DNA from: Anodontia alba
Taxonomy: Eukaryota > Mollusca > Bivalvia > Lucinida > Lucinidae
Direction of reading: 5' to 3'
NCBI GenBank assembly: GCA_964016985.1
Contig: OZ024834.1
Span: 82,558,289-82,622,288 of the forward strand
DNA: 64,000 bases
Positions 21,766 to 32,221 of this stretch are shown here, piece by piece. Made by a program: the position numbers and the translations under genes. Under the pieces are notes generated by a model, which saw only the letters and a list, made by a program, of their open reading frames with translations, did not search any database and was not told the DNA's origin. Position 1 is the first letter of the stretch; every line of letters starts with the position of its first letter.

Positions 21766-22482
21766 CGACTTTTAAGGAGAATGGAAACTCTTACAGGGGA
21801 GGTAACTTTGTCAAAATTGTTTTTGGCTCTTTCTGAAAAAGTATGCACTATAAAAAGATTGAATTTTGCTCAAGGAGAGCAAATTCTTTCCTTTTAGAGT
21901 AAACCCTTTTCAGACGGGGCTTGGCTTACAGGGCACAGTGAACCAATTGTGACAGGAGTGCTGATTGGTGCAAAAAAAGTGTAGGGAAGCCAGGGGTAGT
22001 TATTCTGTGTAAGGTGACCTGTGATTGGTTAATAATAAAGATGAATTACAACTCATCATTCGAATTTGAAGAAAAAAATATTTGTGTGTAATTTCCCGAT
22101 TGTTTCAAAGAAATAAATCTTTTTGTTTGTGTTTGCTGGCGCCAAAAGAAGAAGTGGTGAAATTGCAAAGTTTCAATTTTTGCCAATTGTGGTTGCTACA
22201 TTCAGCCTCCAAAAAGTCCCAGAAAGTGATGGTGACAGAGGTGTTTTTCCTTATTTATTTTGCTGTGCTAAGCCTGGTCTTTAAATTAAAACAAAATTTG
22301 GAAGCCCAGTCATACCCTGAAATGAACCTTTAACCACCAAAAAGGGTGGAATTACTATGGAGCTCTATGGGAAAAATAATTAGTTCACTATGCCCTACAG
22401 GAAAGCAAATATGAAGTCACAAAGATTGTCTCCCTCGTAAACAATGGCGGAAATCTACCAAATAAATCGAGTCTCCTTAAGT
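21766..22482 (+). mobile_element. Family E foldback MITE, copy 2, split by family L
   Basis: Left part: ACAGGGGAGGTAACTTTGTC, centre AGAGCAAATTCTTTCC, CAGACGGGGCTTGG. Right part resumes at 22400 with GCAAATATGAAGTCAC, GTCTCCCTCGTAAACAATGG and CGGAAATCTACC. The family L element at 21932-22395 is inserted between TACA repeats. Confidence 0.82.
21932..22395. mobile_element. Family L element, 464 bp, 4-bp target duplication
   Basis: TIR GGGCACAGTGAACCAATTGT and (reverse) GGGCATAGTGAACTAATTAT. TACA duplicated at 21928-21931 and 22396-22399. A related, 5'-truncated copy lies near 55.5-55.95 kb. It contains an 83-codon ORF without recognisable motifs. Probably a non-autonomous DNA transposon. Confidence 0.82.
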
Positions 22483-22716
22483 ATTTTTTTATTATATATG
22501 ATAAGGCGTCCCAATTTCTATATCTAAAATACAAGCATGTAGGGAGGTCCCATTAACATCTTCAATATTGATATTCCAATGCCTGCATGTGGTCTCTTTC
22601 AAATCCGAAATGGTTGACCTATAAATGAAAGCCCATTTGTCATTCAGTTTCCACCAAATGTAGCTAATGAAGTGTGAATGCCAGTTTTTATCCCTTTTCA
22701 AATATTCCGGATGTGA

Positions 22717-22995
22717 TTAACGCTTGGCAAACTGGGTAAAAAAATCAGCAGATGACATTTTGAATTATTTTTGTTCTTTCTTATTATTTTTTTCCCAGAC
22801 AATAGGCATTGAAATTTCATGCAAATTGTCTCCGTAATGTCAAGGCATTCCATAAAATAAGCTTTGACGTTTCATGCAAATTGTCTGCTTAGCAGACAAT
22901 TTGCATGTAATGTCTAAGCCTATTTTCTGGGGAAAAATAAGAAAAAAATATCAGTTTGTCGTTTGCTGAATTAGCTAACAGAGTACTATGGGTGA
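22717..22995 (+). mobile_element. Family F TTAA MITE, copy 1
   Basis: TTAACGCTTGGCAAACTGGG at the left with CAGCAGATGACA. Central palindrome CAAATTGTCTGCTTAGCAGA.. and GCCTATTTTCTGGGG. The left arm is partly duplicated (TTTCATGCAAATTGTCTCC and again TTTCATGCAAATTGTCTGC). The right end is diverged. Confidence 0.8.
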
Positions 22996-23024
22996 AGGTC
23001 CCGCGTAAATGTGTTTCCGAACAG

Positions 23025-23155
23025 AGAAGATCACGGGTAGCTTGAGAATCGCGTATTCTGATCAGGGTCTTCGCTGTATTCTTGGAGATCATTGGTTACA
23101 GTCGAACATATCGATGTACAGCCTTCTCTTCCGAACAGGCTGATCGGGAAATTCT
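23025..23155. mobile_element. Family H fragment
   Basis: GTTTCCGAACAGAGAAGATC, TTCTGATCAGGGTCTTCGCT and CCGAACAGGCTGATCGGGAA are family H words. Arms not intact. Confidence 0.45.
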
Positions 23156-23203
23156 CTGTTGGCTAGTATGTTTTACAGTAACTTATACGTGTAACCCCTT
23201 ACA

Positions 23204-23600
23204 GCGAATCAAAGTACTGACTGCACTGGTGGGTAGATTGTCTCTGAGTATAGGCTGTGAAAATGGTCCTGAACGGGGATTTAAGAATGTTTCATTTAAC
23301 CTTTAACTTCATGTTTTTAAGCAAACAGTGAAGACCCTGATCAGACGCCGCGTCTGCGGCGTCTGATCTGGGTCTGCACTGTTTGCCAATGCCTCAGTCC
23401 AGGTTTTACAGATAACTCTATTTACACTGCACTCTGACGTCACAGCGACAAGAGTTGTGCGGCTATAAATAACCGTTACCTGGATTTCGTCTTTAGTGCG
23501 GTTTGATTAAATTGACCAGTGATACTCACGTGGACAACTACCATAAGAAATTTTGGCGTTTGTATATTATGGCTCGATTGTAAACAATCGACCGGAAAAC
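23204..23600 (+). mobile_element. Family G element, copy 7
   Basis: Complete: AATCAAAGTACTGACTGCAC, GTGGGTAGATTGTCTCTGAG, hairpin CAGACGCCGCGTCTGCGGCG, CCGTTACCTGGATTTC, and tail TCGATTGTAAACAATCGACC. Confidence 0.88.
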
Positions 23601-23636
23601 CGAGGTCTGATTTGACAGCAGTATTGCATACTGATT

Positions 23637-23900
23637 GAAGGGAATATATACATTTTCAGGGGAGGTAACTCAGTCAAACGTGTCTTGTCTCCCTTCTGAA
23701 AAGGAGTCTACCCTTAAAGGATAGAATTTGCTTCCGCGGGGAGTAAATTCTTTCCTTTCACAGTAGACCCTTTTTCAACTTGGGAGGAAAATTCTTTTCT
23801 TTTAGATTACAAGAGAAATGCAAGCAGGAACTTACAAAAGGTGTCGCCCTTATAAAAATGGTTGAAAATCCTCCGAGCCCCTTAAACTCTATGGTCTCTC
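23637..23900 (+). mobile_element. Family E foldback MITE, copy 3
   Basis: TTTTCAGGGGAGGTAACTC, TTGTCTCCCTTCTGAAAAGG, AGGATAGAATTTGCTTCC | GGGGAGTAAATTCTTTCC, and CAGTAGACCCTTTTTC. The right side is less certain. Confidence 0.75.
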
Positions 23901-24451
23901 GTTGTTCCCATAACTATGAAAAGAAAAACTCTTACTTCGCGACAAAAAGAAAGAAATACTGAAGTAGGTATTTTCAAATAGAGTGCATAAAAACGAGAAA
24001 TTCCATGATGAATCGAGTATTTATTTACTCTTTTACAAATTAACCTAATAAACTTGAGATGGCATTTAACTTTTCAAAGGGAATCGCTTTTTTATGTTTC
24101 ATGTTCTATTTTACTGCTCACCGTAAAGAATGTATCAATTAAAGTAATCACCGAATATCGAAATGATTCGTATTGTCACCCACTGAGGCACTTATTTATT
24201 CCCAAGGTAATAACAATAAAATTTTTACAAATCCTTGAAGTAAGTACATTAATTTTACACGTGTCACAGGTCAAAATGGGTGCGAAAGGTGGCTGAGGTC
24301 ATGTTTGTGAGGCGTCCAACTATTTACAGCTAAGCAGAATAAAACAACCCGAAGAACACAATTAACTAATGTCATCCTTTTTTTTTTATTTGAACCGCAA
24401 CGTTGGGAATGGGCCTTACGCCAGTTGCGAACTTTCTGTATTTATTCCAAG
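23901..24451. other. No recognised feature
   Basis: An 80-codon ORF at 24054-24296 shows no motif. Confidence 0.5.
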
Positions 24452-24772
24452 TACAGTCCTTCCTCAATGGCTCTTGGGACCAAATGAAACTTGTTCAAGA
24501 CCTGAGTAGTTCGAGCCACTGAGGGTTAATCATGGCGCCAGGTCAGGTAGCAAATGGCGATAATTTAAGGAAGTCGTTTCGATATTCTTTACAATAATGG
24601 TATGTTGAGTGTACTCATTAGAATCGCCTCAATGAGGCGATTCTAATGAGTACACACAACATACAATGTCATGATAAAATAAGAAAATATCCGTAAATAT
24701 TTGTTTTCTAGGGCTATCGGAAGAATTTCGTATGTACTGAAATACAAGTTCGAGCTATTGTGGTCATACTGT
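24452..24772. mobile_element. Family C MITE, copy C1
   Basis: Terminal ACAGTCCTTCCTCAATGGCT with inner GTTCGAGCCACTGAGG. Centre TATGTTGAGTGTACTCATTA then GAATCGCCTC, tip AAT, and mirrored arm. Tc1/mariner-like with TA at the edges (GTACAG..CTGTA). Confidence 0.75.
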
Positions 24773-24837
24773 ATTCACACACTAACTCTTTACAATTCTT
24801 GTCCTAAAATTTCACCCAGTCCACTTTACTGATGATG

Positions 24838-24935
24838 TGTCCTAAAGCCGCTGGGTAACAGCGAAGCCCAGACCAGCCTGCGACTTTGCGCAGTATGATC
24901 AAGGCCTTCGTTGCCCAGTTCCAGAATCCATTGGC
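24838..24935. mobile_element. Family H hairpin, copy 5
   Basis: GGGTAACAGCGAAGCCCAGA, CCAGCCTGCGACTTTGCGCA, TATGATCAAGGCCTTCGTTG. The arms pair imperfectly. Confidence 0.55.
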
Positions 24936-25157
24936 ATTGTATAGGAGAATATAGCAACAAAGATGGTCCTAATATCTGGGTCTCCATTGTTCGCATATGA
25001 AATAAATAACCTTTTCTCATATGCATTATTTGAAAAGTGTCACTTTTTTTGCATCATCCGAGCAAAGCAGAACGTTGCATTATTATAAATCTTAATTACT
25101 GTCATAGAGTACATATTGTGTCTATTTTTTGAGTATTTGTTTCTCTTCATCAGTTTA

Positions 25158-25458
25158 ATGTTTGTTTGAGGTTTTACGGCCCGGTCAATCCGTTAGGGCC
25201 ATGTCGGGCGCGGTTAGTTTACCTGATCACACTGTTTCCTGGGCAGGCTTAGTCCTCTAAGCACTTAATCAGTACCTGTGTACATTCTTTCACCAGAAAC
25301 TGACAACTGCCCTTCTTGAATCAGCGGAAGGGAGAAAATGACCGTAGAAAATATTTCATGATCTATCTCCACGAAAGAATGTTGTCGGACCCGGCGGAGA
25401 TCGAGCCCGCGTCTCCTGACCCAGTCGGACGCGCATCCAACTGAACCATCGAGGCCGG
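25158..25458 (-). mobile_element. tRNA-derived SINE, family S, copy S1
   Basis: Read on the minus strand, the head holds an A box (TGGTTCAGTTGG, from 25437-25448) and a B box (GGGCTCGATCTCC, from 25396-25408) of RNA polymerase III tRNA promoters. The body has CCGCTGATTCAAGAAGGGCA and TTAGAGGACTAAGCCTGCCC, and the tail CCGTAAAACCTCAAACAAAC. Flanking CTTCATCA (25145-25152 and 25459-25466, extendable to CTTCATCASTTTA) is the target duplication, as expected for LINE-mobilised retroposition. Confidence 0.88.
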
Positions 25459-25466
25459 CTTCATCA

Positions 25467-25944
25467 CTTTATATAATTATGCTTTTGCTGAGTACATGTA
25501 TAGAAATAGCAAACGTCATACCCTGATTTGTCCTTGGGTATAATGGTGTGCTGAGTTGGTCCGGGGGAATATTTGTTATGCGGTGAAAAATCTATCCCAA
25601 CCAGTTGAGCATGCACGATCTATGTCAGATCGTCTTGGCTTTTCGCTCAGATGGATTGATCTTGGCGCTTGGCATAATGTTAGATCTCTCACTGTGAGCC
25701 ATAATATTCTCTCATCCCTTCCTTTGAAATTATTAATAAAATTATAACGCATTATATCAAACTAAACAGGATTAACCTCATTAAATTGTTGACGCTTTTC
25801 AGGACCGGAAGTCCTAACTCACATATTTTATCGATTTCGATTATAATTCCACTCATGTATTAACAAATCGGCCACTGACGATGACTACATCAACCCTTAA
25901 AGCGCCAAGCAATTTTGTAACAGACGGCGTTCTAATTCTTTAGT
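25467..25944. other. No recognised feature
   Basis: A 63-codon ORF (25556-25747) shows no motif. Confidence 0.5.
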
Positions 25945-26095
25945 TTTTTTGTTTTTTTTCAGAGAAAATAAGACTTGACATTTTATGTGAAGCGTCTGCT
26001 AGGCAGACGATTCACATAAAATGTCAAGGTTTGTTTACTCGGAAAAATACAAAATCAGTATGTCGTGTGTTGAAGTTGTGATTTGCGCTTAAGGG
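25945..26095. mobile_element. Family F, diverged copy
   Basis: Palindrome CTTGACATTTTATGTGAAGC ... GCTAGGCAGACGATTCACAT with the family's flanking AGAAAATAAG and GTCGTGTGTTGAAG. The tip differs from CTCCTAAGGAG of other copies. Confidence 0.6.
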
Positions 26096-26423
26096 TTAAC
26101 ATTCTACAAACATTTATGCTTTTTTTTTTTTTTTTTTCTTTAAAAAAATGGTTGTTTTTCTTAAAGCCATCCCCAGAAATTTACGTTGGAATGTCATGCA
26201 AAATGACCCTGATTTAAACAAAATACGAAGCCCTACGTTCTGGAAAAAAATGAAAAAAAATGCGTATTGAACCGTCTTCTGTTAATTTTAAAATTCAGTG
26301 AATAGGAGAATTAAATTTAGGTTGTCAACAAATCAGAGCACTCTCCAACAACACACCTGTCCTGTGGCTTGTTAAAGATATCAATGACATAATTTCTGAT
26401 AATTATGATAGACAGTATATACA
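26096..26423. other. T tract and faint family F traces
   Basis: A pure T run at 26118-26138. 26160-26290 (GAAATTTACGTTGGAATGTC, GAACCGTCTTCTG) vaguely recalls family F. Nothing coding. Confidence 0.35.
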
Positions 26424-26630
26424 GAGGCCTTGATAAGGAGGACTACTTGATGATAATTCTGGGATAATTTTCTCCAATTCTCCATAAAAACATATATTGT
26501 GGGTACTCATTAGAAGCGCCTCAACGAGGCGCTTCTAATGAGTACCCACAACATATGTTTTTATGAAGAAATAAGAAAAATATTCCAGAACTATGATCAA
26601 GTACACCTTCTTAACAAGTCCTCTGTGCAT
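26424..26630. mobile_element. Family B foldback MITE, copy B2
   Basis: Terminal arms CTTGATAAGGAGGACTACTT and (reverse) TTGTTAAGAAGGTGTACTTG continue through TGATAATTCTGG. The central hairpin carries CATTAGAAGCGCCTC, tip AAC, GAGGCGCTTCTAATG. Same core as family A with covarying arm bases. Confidence 0.8.
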
Positions 26631-26649
26631 CGATTTTTATCCTAAATGT

Positions 26650-26835
26650 TGGGACACCTTAACTCCTTATGATATTGTTCTAAAATTTAAATGTCTCTTG
26701 TACTACCCAGTGATGTAGACACAGGAAAACTAAAGACTGATTGGTAAAGTGTTGACCCTGTGTCTACACTGTTTGCTCATGTCTGCGTGTCCATCGTTTT
26801 GGGTATAATCCGGTACCCAAATACGTTACCCTAAT
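26650..26835. mobile_element. Family I, decayed copy
   Basis: GGGACACCTTAACTCCTTAT, GTTCTAAAATTTAAATG, TGACCCTGTGTCTACACTGT then TTGCTCATGTCTG. The palindrome left arm is eroded. Confidence 0.5.
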
Positions 26836-27085
26836 ATTCAAGTATGTAAACGCATCGCAAAATGTGCCTGTGGAAACATAACATGCTTTAAAGAGAAATT
26901 TGGTCCAGATCTGCATAATTCGCCATTCAAAAAACACATCAATACTGATATATCACCAAAGTAATGAAATCACTTCACTGTATTTCAGTTTAGTGTCTTA
27001 CTTTTGTCGGTCGTTGCTGCAGCTCTAATAACTTGTAGTTTGTTTCTTTCCATTTTAACTTGCCTTTAACTGCCCTTTGCGAGCT

Positions 27086-27368
27086 CATTACGAAAACATG
27101 CCTAATTTTGACCCCCTTAAACCCCACTTTTATACAGTAAAACTGGGGTTTACAGGGGTATACATTATTTTTCTTATTTCTGCTCAAAAACATAGATTGT
27201 GCGTACTCGTTAGAACCGCCTCGCCGAGGCGGTTCTAACGAGTACCCAAAATCTATATTTTGAGCAGAAATCTGAAAAATATAATAATATCAGAGGTTTT
27301 TATCTGTAAATTTTCAGTTTTTGATGGTGAAATTTTCTATATATTTGAATAGGCTTGTTTTCGTACTG
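27086..27368 (-). mobile_element. Family A foldback MITE, copy A13
   Basis: CATTACGAAAACATGCCTA to GTTTTCGTACTG. Tip GCC. The TATAAT next to the left TIR is deleted. Confidence 0.9.
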
Positions 27369-27469
27369 TTGCGGAGCTATGGCGACCTCATTCCTAGGTG
27401 TTGTATTCCAATCTTTACTTCTATCTAATCCTTATGACTGTCCTTTCAACCGTTCTTTGCAGGGCAAAA

Positions 27470-28065
27470 ATGTCTATGCCATTTCAGAGGAACGTGAGAT
27501 GTGACCGTTGAACTTCTGGTACACTAGGATATTGTGAGCACAATCAGAGATTTCAAGCCTGATTCAACCAGATTCATCACCATTCGCTTGAGGGTAACGC
27601 CTTTTAATATCACTATCATTCAGGTATATGCACCAATATCGAATCATGATGATAATGTAATGGAAGAGTTCTTTCTATGAGGAACTGTCACCATCATTGC
27701 CCAGACATCATAAAATGGCATTCTGATAGTTCAAGGTTATTGGAGATTGCTAAAGTGAGCCAGGACAGCAGGCCGACTGGGATAAAATCTGTCGACAGCC
27801 TTTTTACGGCGAAACACATGAAAGCCTAAATTTCATCGAATTTTCCAAATGCAATAACCTAGTGACGACAAACAAACTAGGTACTCATAAACCATCAGGA
27901 CGATGGACTTCGGACAGCCCAGTTGGAGACAATCATGAGCAGATTTATTATATCTTGATGAGAAAATGTTTCCCGTCTGGTGTCAAAACCACCAAAACAC
28001 GGAACTTAATAGGAACTAGACTAGCTCCTAGACCTTGATGTCATGTTTTATCACTCCTAACTGTA
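27470..28065 (+). pseudogene. LINE endonuclease (EEP family) remnant
   Basis: Frame-shifted translation retains FITIRLRVTPFNITIIQVYA and PISNHDDN near 27570-27650, TNKLGTHKPSGRWTSDSP near 27870-27920, and NHEQIYYILMRK near 27931-27966. These match the order of apurinic-type endonuclease domains of RTE-like non-LTR retrotransposons (IIQVYAP, GxHxPSGRWTWxSP, NQIDYILxRK). The Asp of IDYI is now Tyr, and several shifts and stops are present, so it is dead. No reverse transcriptase follows. Confidence 0.75.
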
Positions 28066-28305
28066 AGCTGATACAAATTTATGTATGACATCTTGTATAG
28101 CCAGTCTCTAATAGTTGGTCTCTGACATCAAGAGATATCTCCAAGATTAGTTGTTGCTATCAAAGAGGTGAGGCAAGCAGTAAGTAGTAGATGGCCCTTA
28201 GTTCATTAAGTAAATTAATAATTATAATTGATTGATGTTTATAATATTGATATCCGACTAGTAGCTAGTCTAAATAGGAACGTACATAGACGGTAACCAT
28301 AATTA

Positions 28306-28545
28306 GAGCTACCTCATTACAAAACCAACAAAATGGCATGTGCGCCCAGCGAAGACTCAGATCAGCCTGGGCATCTGCCTAGCCTGATGAGAATCTTCGT
28401 TGTCCGCATGAAGAAAGTTTAGGTCCTTAGCTATCCATTGAGGCCACACAGCGAAGACTCTGAACAGACTGGGCGGATGCCTAGGCTGACCTGAGTCTTC
28501 GCTGGGCGCACCTGCCATTTTGTTGGTTTTGTGGTGAGGTGGCTC
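28306..28545. mobile_element. Family H foldback element, copy 6, complete
   Basis: The clearest member. The ends GAGCTACCTCATTACAAAAC and (reverse) GAGCCACCTCACCACAAAAC pair and continue for about 65 bp through CAACAAAATGGCA, TGCGCCCAGCGAAGACTCAG. Between them are two GATCAG-type hairpins and a spacer TAGGTCCTTAGCTATCCATT that recurs in other H copies. Confidence 0.88.
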
Positions 28546-28579
28546 ATTTGTTAATGATGACTTTCAGAATTTGACTTAA

Positions 28580-28865
28580 AAGAAATGAATACATGTTCAG
28601 GGGAGGGAAATCTGTCAAAATTGTTTTGCCTCCCTTCTAAAAAGGAGTCAACTCTTCAAGAAAAAATGCTCCCAATGGGGTCAACTCTAAAAAGCTATCT
28701 AACCTAAAAGGAAAGAATTTGCTGCCAATTGGGAGCAAATTCTTACCGTTTAGAGTAAGCTCCTTTTTGAAAGAGGCTTGTATGTGCAAAGCAAACAGGA
28801 AGTCACAAAATTGTACAAAATGGCGAAACATCTACCAGGTCTATCACGTTCCCTATACGAAGGCA
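28580..28865 (+). mobile_element. Family E foldback MITE, copy 4
   Basis: TCAGGGGAGGGAAATCTGTC, GCCTCCCTTCTAAAAAGGAG, two successive arm starts, AAAGGAAAGAATTTGCTGCC | TTGGGAGCAAATTCTTACC, then AGGAAGTCACAAAATTG and GGCGAAACATCTACC. Confidence 0.8.
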
Positions 28866-29084
28866 ACAAGGCAAATAGTTATTAAGTAAGGTAAGGAGTT
28901 GCCATGTCAATATTTACGGTAGGATCATGCTCAATCATTAAGTCACGTTATAAAGATAACAGTGTTATCTTTGTACTACTACAATGTAAACAAATATCAT
29001 CTGGACAAATAGTTTGTACATTTTATTGCATCACAATGCATTCTTTCATAACAGATTCACATCGCCGCAACAATAGAAAGACCA

Positions 29085-29203
29085 CACATTCCAGAGGGCA
29101 CATGGGGTTAATGCAACGTCGCCTGAACGTCGATGCAACGTCATGACGTTGCATCGACGTTGAGGCGACGTTGTATAAACGCCATGTGCCCTCCTGAATG
29201 TAG
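29085..29203. repeat. 119-bp foldback repeat with perfect core
   Basis: CATTCCAGAGGGCACATGG pairs with CCATGTGCCCTCCTGAATG. The core CGTCGATGCAACGTCATGAC then GTTGCATCGACG is a perfect palindrome, flanked by CAACGTCGCC / GGCGACGTTG. No ORF. Confidence 0.85.
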
Positions 29204-29504
29204 TTTTATGCATTAACAGTTGCCGAGTCCCGAGTAAGTTGTTTGAACAGAGATTCGAGTGTTCAAATATCTTTGGAGGTACCCGTCAAACGTCAATGAA
29301 ATGAAACAAACTTGCGGTCGCTGTTCTTGCATTGTTATATGAATTCATTTTAAATGCTTCATCTAAAAGGACCTGAAGAGACTATGCGAGTGCACAGGAT
29401 AATCTGATTGTGTGCGTTTTGATATGATCGAAAATACATGTATATATCATTCCGCTTGATACGTCTCGGTCGATAAAAATATTAACCTTTCCAAACACAG
29501 CTCG

Positions 29505-29690
29505 ATATTATGGCATATGCAACCTGCGCATCCACACAGTCTAATCAGATCTATGCGGTTCGCTAGCATAATACTTAAGGATCATATGCTGGGGGGTGGG
29601 GGGGTGGGCATGTTAGCGACCAGTATAGGTTCTAACCAGACTGCACAGGAGTCGTACGCTGGTCGCATATGTCATAAGGCCGGTTTTTAT
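29505..29690. mobile_element. Family H, decayed copy 7
   Basis: GGCATATGCAACCTGCGCAT, CACACAGTCTAATCAGA, CCAGACTGCACAGG, and TGGTCGCATATG at the far end. The middle has a G-rich run (GGGGGGTGGGGGGGTGGG). Confidence 0.5.
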
Positions 29691-29913
29691 CCTGAGATAA
29701 AATGATTCGCCAAATTAGCCCCAAGATTATCTTCTGCAAACATTGTTACCTGTAGTGGGCAGAGATAACATAACAGCAGGTAGCGTTTCTCTGCCAACTA
29801 TCAAAATTCAAGGCTAACGCCTTTCGCAAGTAAAGGGGACTGAATATACTTGATTTTTAAAGCAATGCATCGATTGGAAAGAAGTTCATATGTAAAGTTG
29901 AAAGATTGAATGT

Positions 29914-29978
29914 CAAACAGCGTAGATCCAGATGAGACGGCTCATCATGAGCCGTCTCATCTGGATCTACGCTGTTTG
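29914..29978. repeat. Perfect 65-bp palindrome, family I core
   Basis: 32-base arms, CAAACAGCGTAGATCCAGAT then GAGACGGCTCAT, mirrored without mismatch around a single central C. Same CAAACAGNGTAGA frame as family I, but with a different tip (GAGACGG instead of CAGACGCCGC). Confidence 0.9.
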
Positions 29979-30049
29979 CAAATCCCTATTATTATTGCCT
30001 GTAGTAGTGAAAGAGTTAAATGATTTCTTGTATGCTACCTGCACAGTAA

Positions 30050-30170
30050 TCCGCTTCTGAAAAGGGGTCTGTTGTAAAAGGAAAGAAGGCGAGACCCATT
30101 TTCAGAAGGGGACAAAACAATTTTAACAGAGTTATATCCCCTGAAAGAACATCCATTCTTTAAACTCCAC
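30050..30170 (-). mobile_element. Family E, copy 5, reverse orientation
   Basis: CTTCTGAAAAGGGGTCTG, a short eroded centre, CCCATTTTCAGAAGGGGACA, then ACAATTTTAACAGAGTTATA and TCCCCTGAAAGAAC. The palindrome has contracted. Confidence 0.65.
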
Positions 30171-30984
30171 AGTATACATGAATGGTCTTTCTACATGCGA
30201 AAAAATGAAGTTCTTTATCACATTGTTCGAAAGCGCAGACCAGCTTGGCATTCAGGATTTACACACATTCTAAAGTCTTCTTTTACATTTTAGTAGCAGT
30301 TGGGTCGAGAAAGAGGTTGACCCGTATCGTTATACCCCCATAGAATTATTGATGTTGGCTTCGCAATGACCATATATATACCTCATGAGTCAGTGGACGG
30401 ATTCTCACCAAACTTGTTTGTGTGAATCTTTAAAATAATTTCTTATTATTTTAGTGACCTTGATATTATTTCAAGGTCACCACGGATCAGCGGATTCACT
30501 TGCATTTCTCAACACATTTCTGTGTTTCATTTTTTCTCTCTGTTTGATATTAAGGGGCATATATTATGTTAGCGACAATTTTAAATTCTGATTTCTGAGT
30601 ATAGGCTGGTCGCAAACCCCTAATATTTTTGTATTTACAATTTTTTTTTATTATTATTTATTTATTTTATGGCGGTATAAAATACAAACCTACCAACACA
30701 GATGACTTCTATAGTGTATAATGCCCTTGTAATGCTATTAGTCATGGCTGTATAGCTGTATTTACTTTTTTTATACTACAGAAGTAGTAAATATAAAAAT
30801 GTACTAATTTGAATCACAGCTTTGAAGACTTCAAAAAACCACAAAAAGTACCCCGCGGCGCATACTCCATACACTTTTTATATATACAAATCCTGGTTTT
30901 CTATGTTCACTCTTTATCATTAGAAAGAGCGTAATACTAGTATAAGAGACTATAAACCGAAAAATTGGGGACATACACAATTTT
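30171..30984. other. No recognised gene; one short hairpin
   Basis: GTGACCTTGATATTATTTCA / AGGTCAC forms a small hairpin at 30453-30479. The rest is AT-rich without supported features. Confidence 0.45.
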
Positions 30985-31225
30985 AAGGGGAATGGATACA
31001 GTTTCAATGGTGGCAACTATTTCAAAAGTGCTTTGGTTCCCTTCTGAAAGGGGATCTACTCTAAAACGAAAGAATTTGCTCCCTCTGGGAGCAAATTCTT
31101 TCCTTTTAGAGTAGACTCTGGGAGCAAATTCTTTCCTTTTAGAGTAGACTCGTTTTCAGAAAGGGCTTTGCGTGCAATTAAGTAAACCGGAAGTCACAAA
31201 AATTGCCTTCCTTGGTGGAAACGGT
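30985..31225 (+). mobile_element. Family E foldback MITE, copy 6, duplicated right arm
   Basis: ATTTTAAGGGGAATGGATAC start, centre GCTCCCTCTGGGAGC. The right arm TCTGGGAGCAAATTCTTTCC then TTTTAGAGTAGAC occurs twice in direct tandem (31088-31152). Followed by CCGGAAGTCACAAAAATTG. Confidence 0.8.
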
Positions 31226-31770
31226 GAAATATATACTGAGTGTACTCCCTTTAAATCTTTGCAAACTTGTATCAGATTCTGCAATCTGGTCAGAATCTCA
31301 ACTGTACACATACCCTAAAAGCCAGTACAAACGCAACTGTCTTTATTTGACCTTACACATATACACCTTACATAATAATAGGGTTTGTCAAAGAAAAAAC
31401 AAAAAATACCACTCAATGGTGCTGATTTCAAGCCAACACGTCACCAAAACAGATACTGCAGCTCCGATCTGTCGAGCTGCATTTGTCGATAAAAGGACAC
31501 ATTTCTACTTAAGTGTCAAAATTTTGCATATATCCATTTTATTTTATTTAAAATGTCGCAATGATTGGCTCGTTTATTGCTCTGAAGTCTGGTTACATGA
31601 CGGAACCAAGACTCTATTGATTTTGAGCTTTAAAATGACCGACTTGGAGTGTGCATAGAACCGGAATTGACCCTTAATGTGTTATTTTGAGGACAAAAAT
31701 CAATAGAAATGAGTACCATTTAGACAACTCTTTCGATTCAAGTTATCCAACAATGAAATATTTTCGTTTG
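31226..31770. other. No recognised gene; 151-codon open frame
   Basis: The open frame 31203-31658 begins inside the end of family E copy 6 and has no ATG at its listed start. I see no domain motif, signal or repeated residue pattern, and treat it as probably non-coding. Confidence 0.3.
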
Positions 31771-31778
31771 TACTTACA

Positions 31779-32213
31779 CTCGGGGGGTAACTTCCTATAT
31801 ATGGCATAATGCGGATGTGCGTGCCGAATAGCCCCCTTTTTCAGCGCTGCCAGGTATATGACTGGCCCCCTTTTTTCAACAAAAAGTATATGAATGGCCC
31901 GATTTTTCTGGATTCCTATGTGAAAGGCCCCATTTTTCTGACATCTTGGTATATGCACATATTTTTCGCTCAGAGATTTTTCGAGGCTGCTTATCCTCTT
32001 CGTATTACATGAATTGACTATGATATTTGTATAACAACCAGCACAAAATGGGTACAAAAAAATCAAAGGGCAGTATATGAATAGGTCAACTTTTGGATGA
32101 TCAAGTATATGAATGGGTCCGTTTTTTCAAAGGCCAGGTATATGAATGGGGTAGGTTTTGAAATACTGGCTCGAACACCCGTACCAAAATTACCCCTAAG
32201 TTACCCCTCCGAG
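31779..32213. mobile_element. 435-bp hAT-like element with 8-bp target duplication
   Basis: TIR CTCGGGGGGTAACTTCC and (reverse) CTCGGAGGGGTAACTTAG. TACTTACA lies on both sides (31771-31778 and 32214-32221). The interior repeats the phrase GTATATGAATGG about six times with variable spacing. An 8-bp duplication is typical of hAT elements (assignment inferred). No transposase. Confidence 0.85.
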
Positions 32214-32221
32214 TACTTACA

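Noticed and set aside
31203..31658. 151-codon ORF as a gene
   Set aside because: No ATG at the start, begins inside a family E repeat, no recognisable domain or supporting context.
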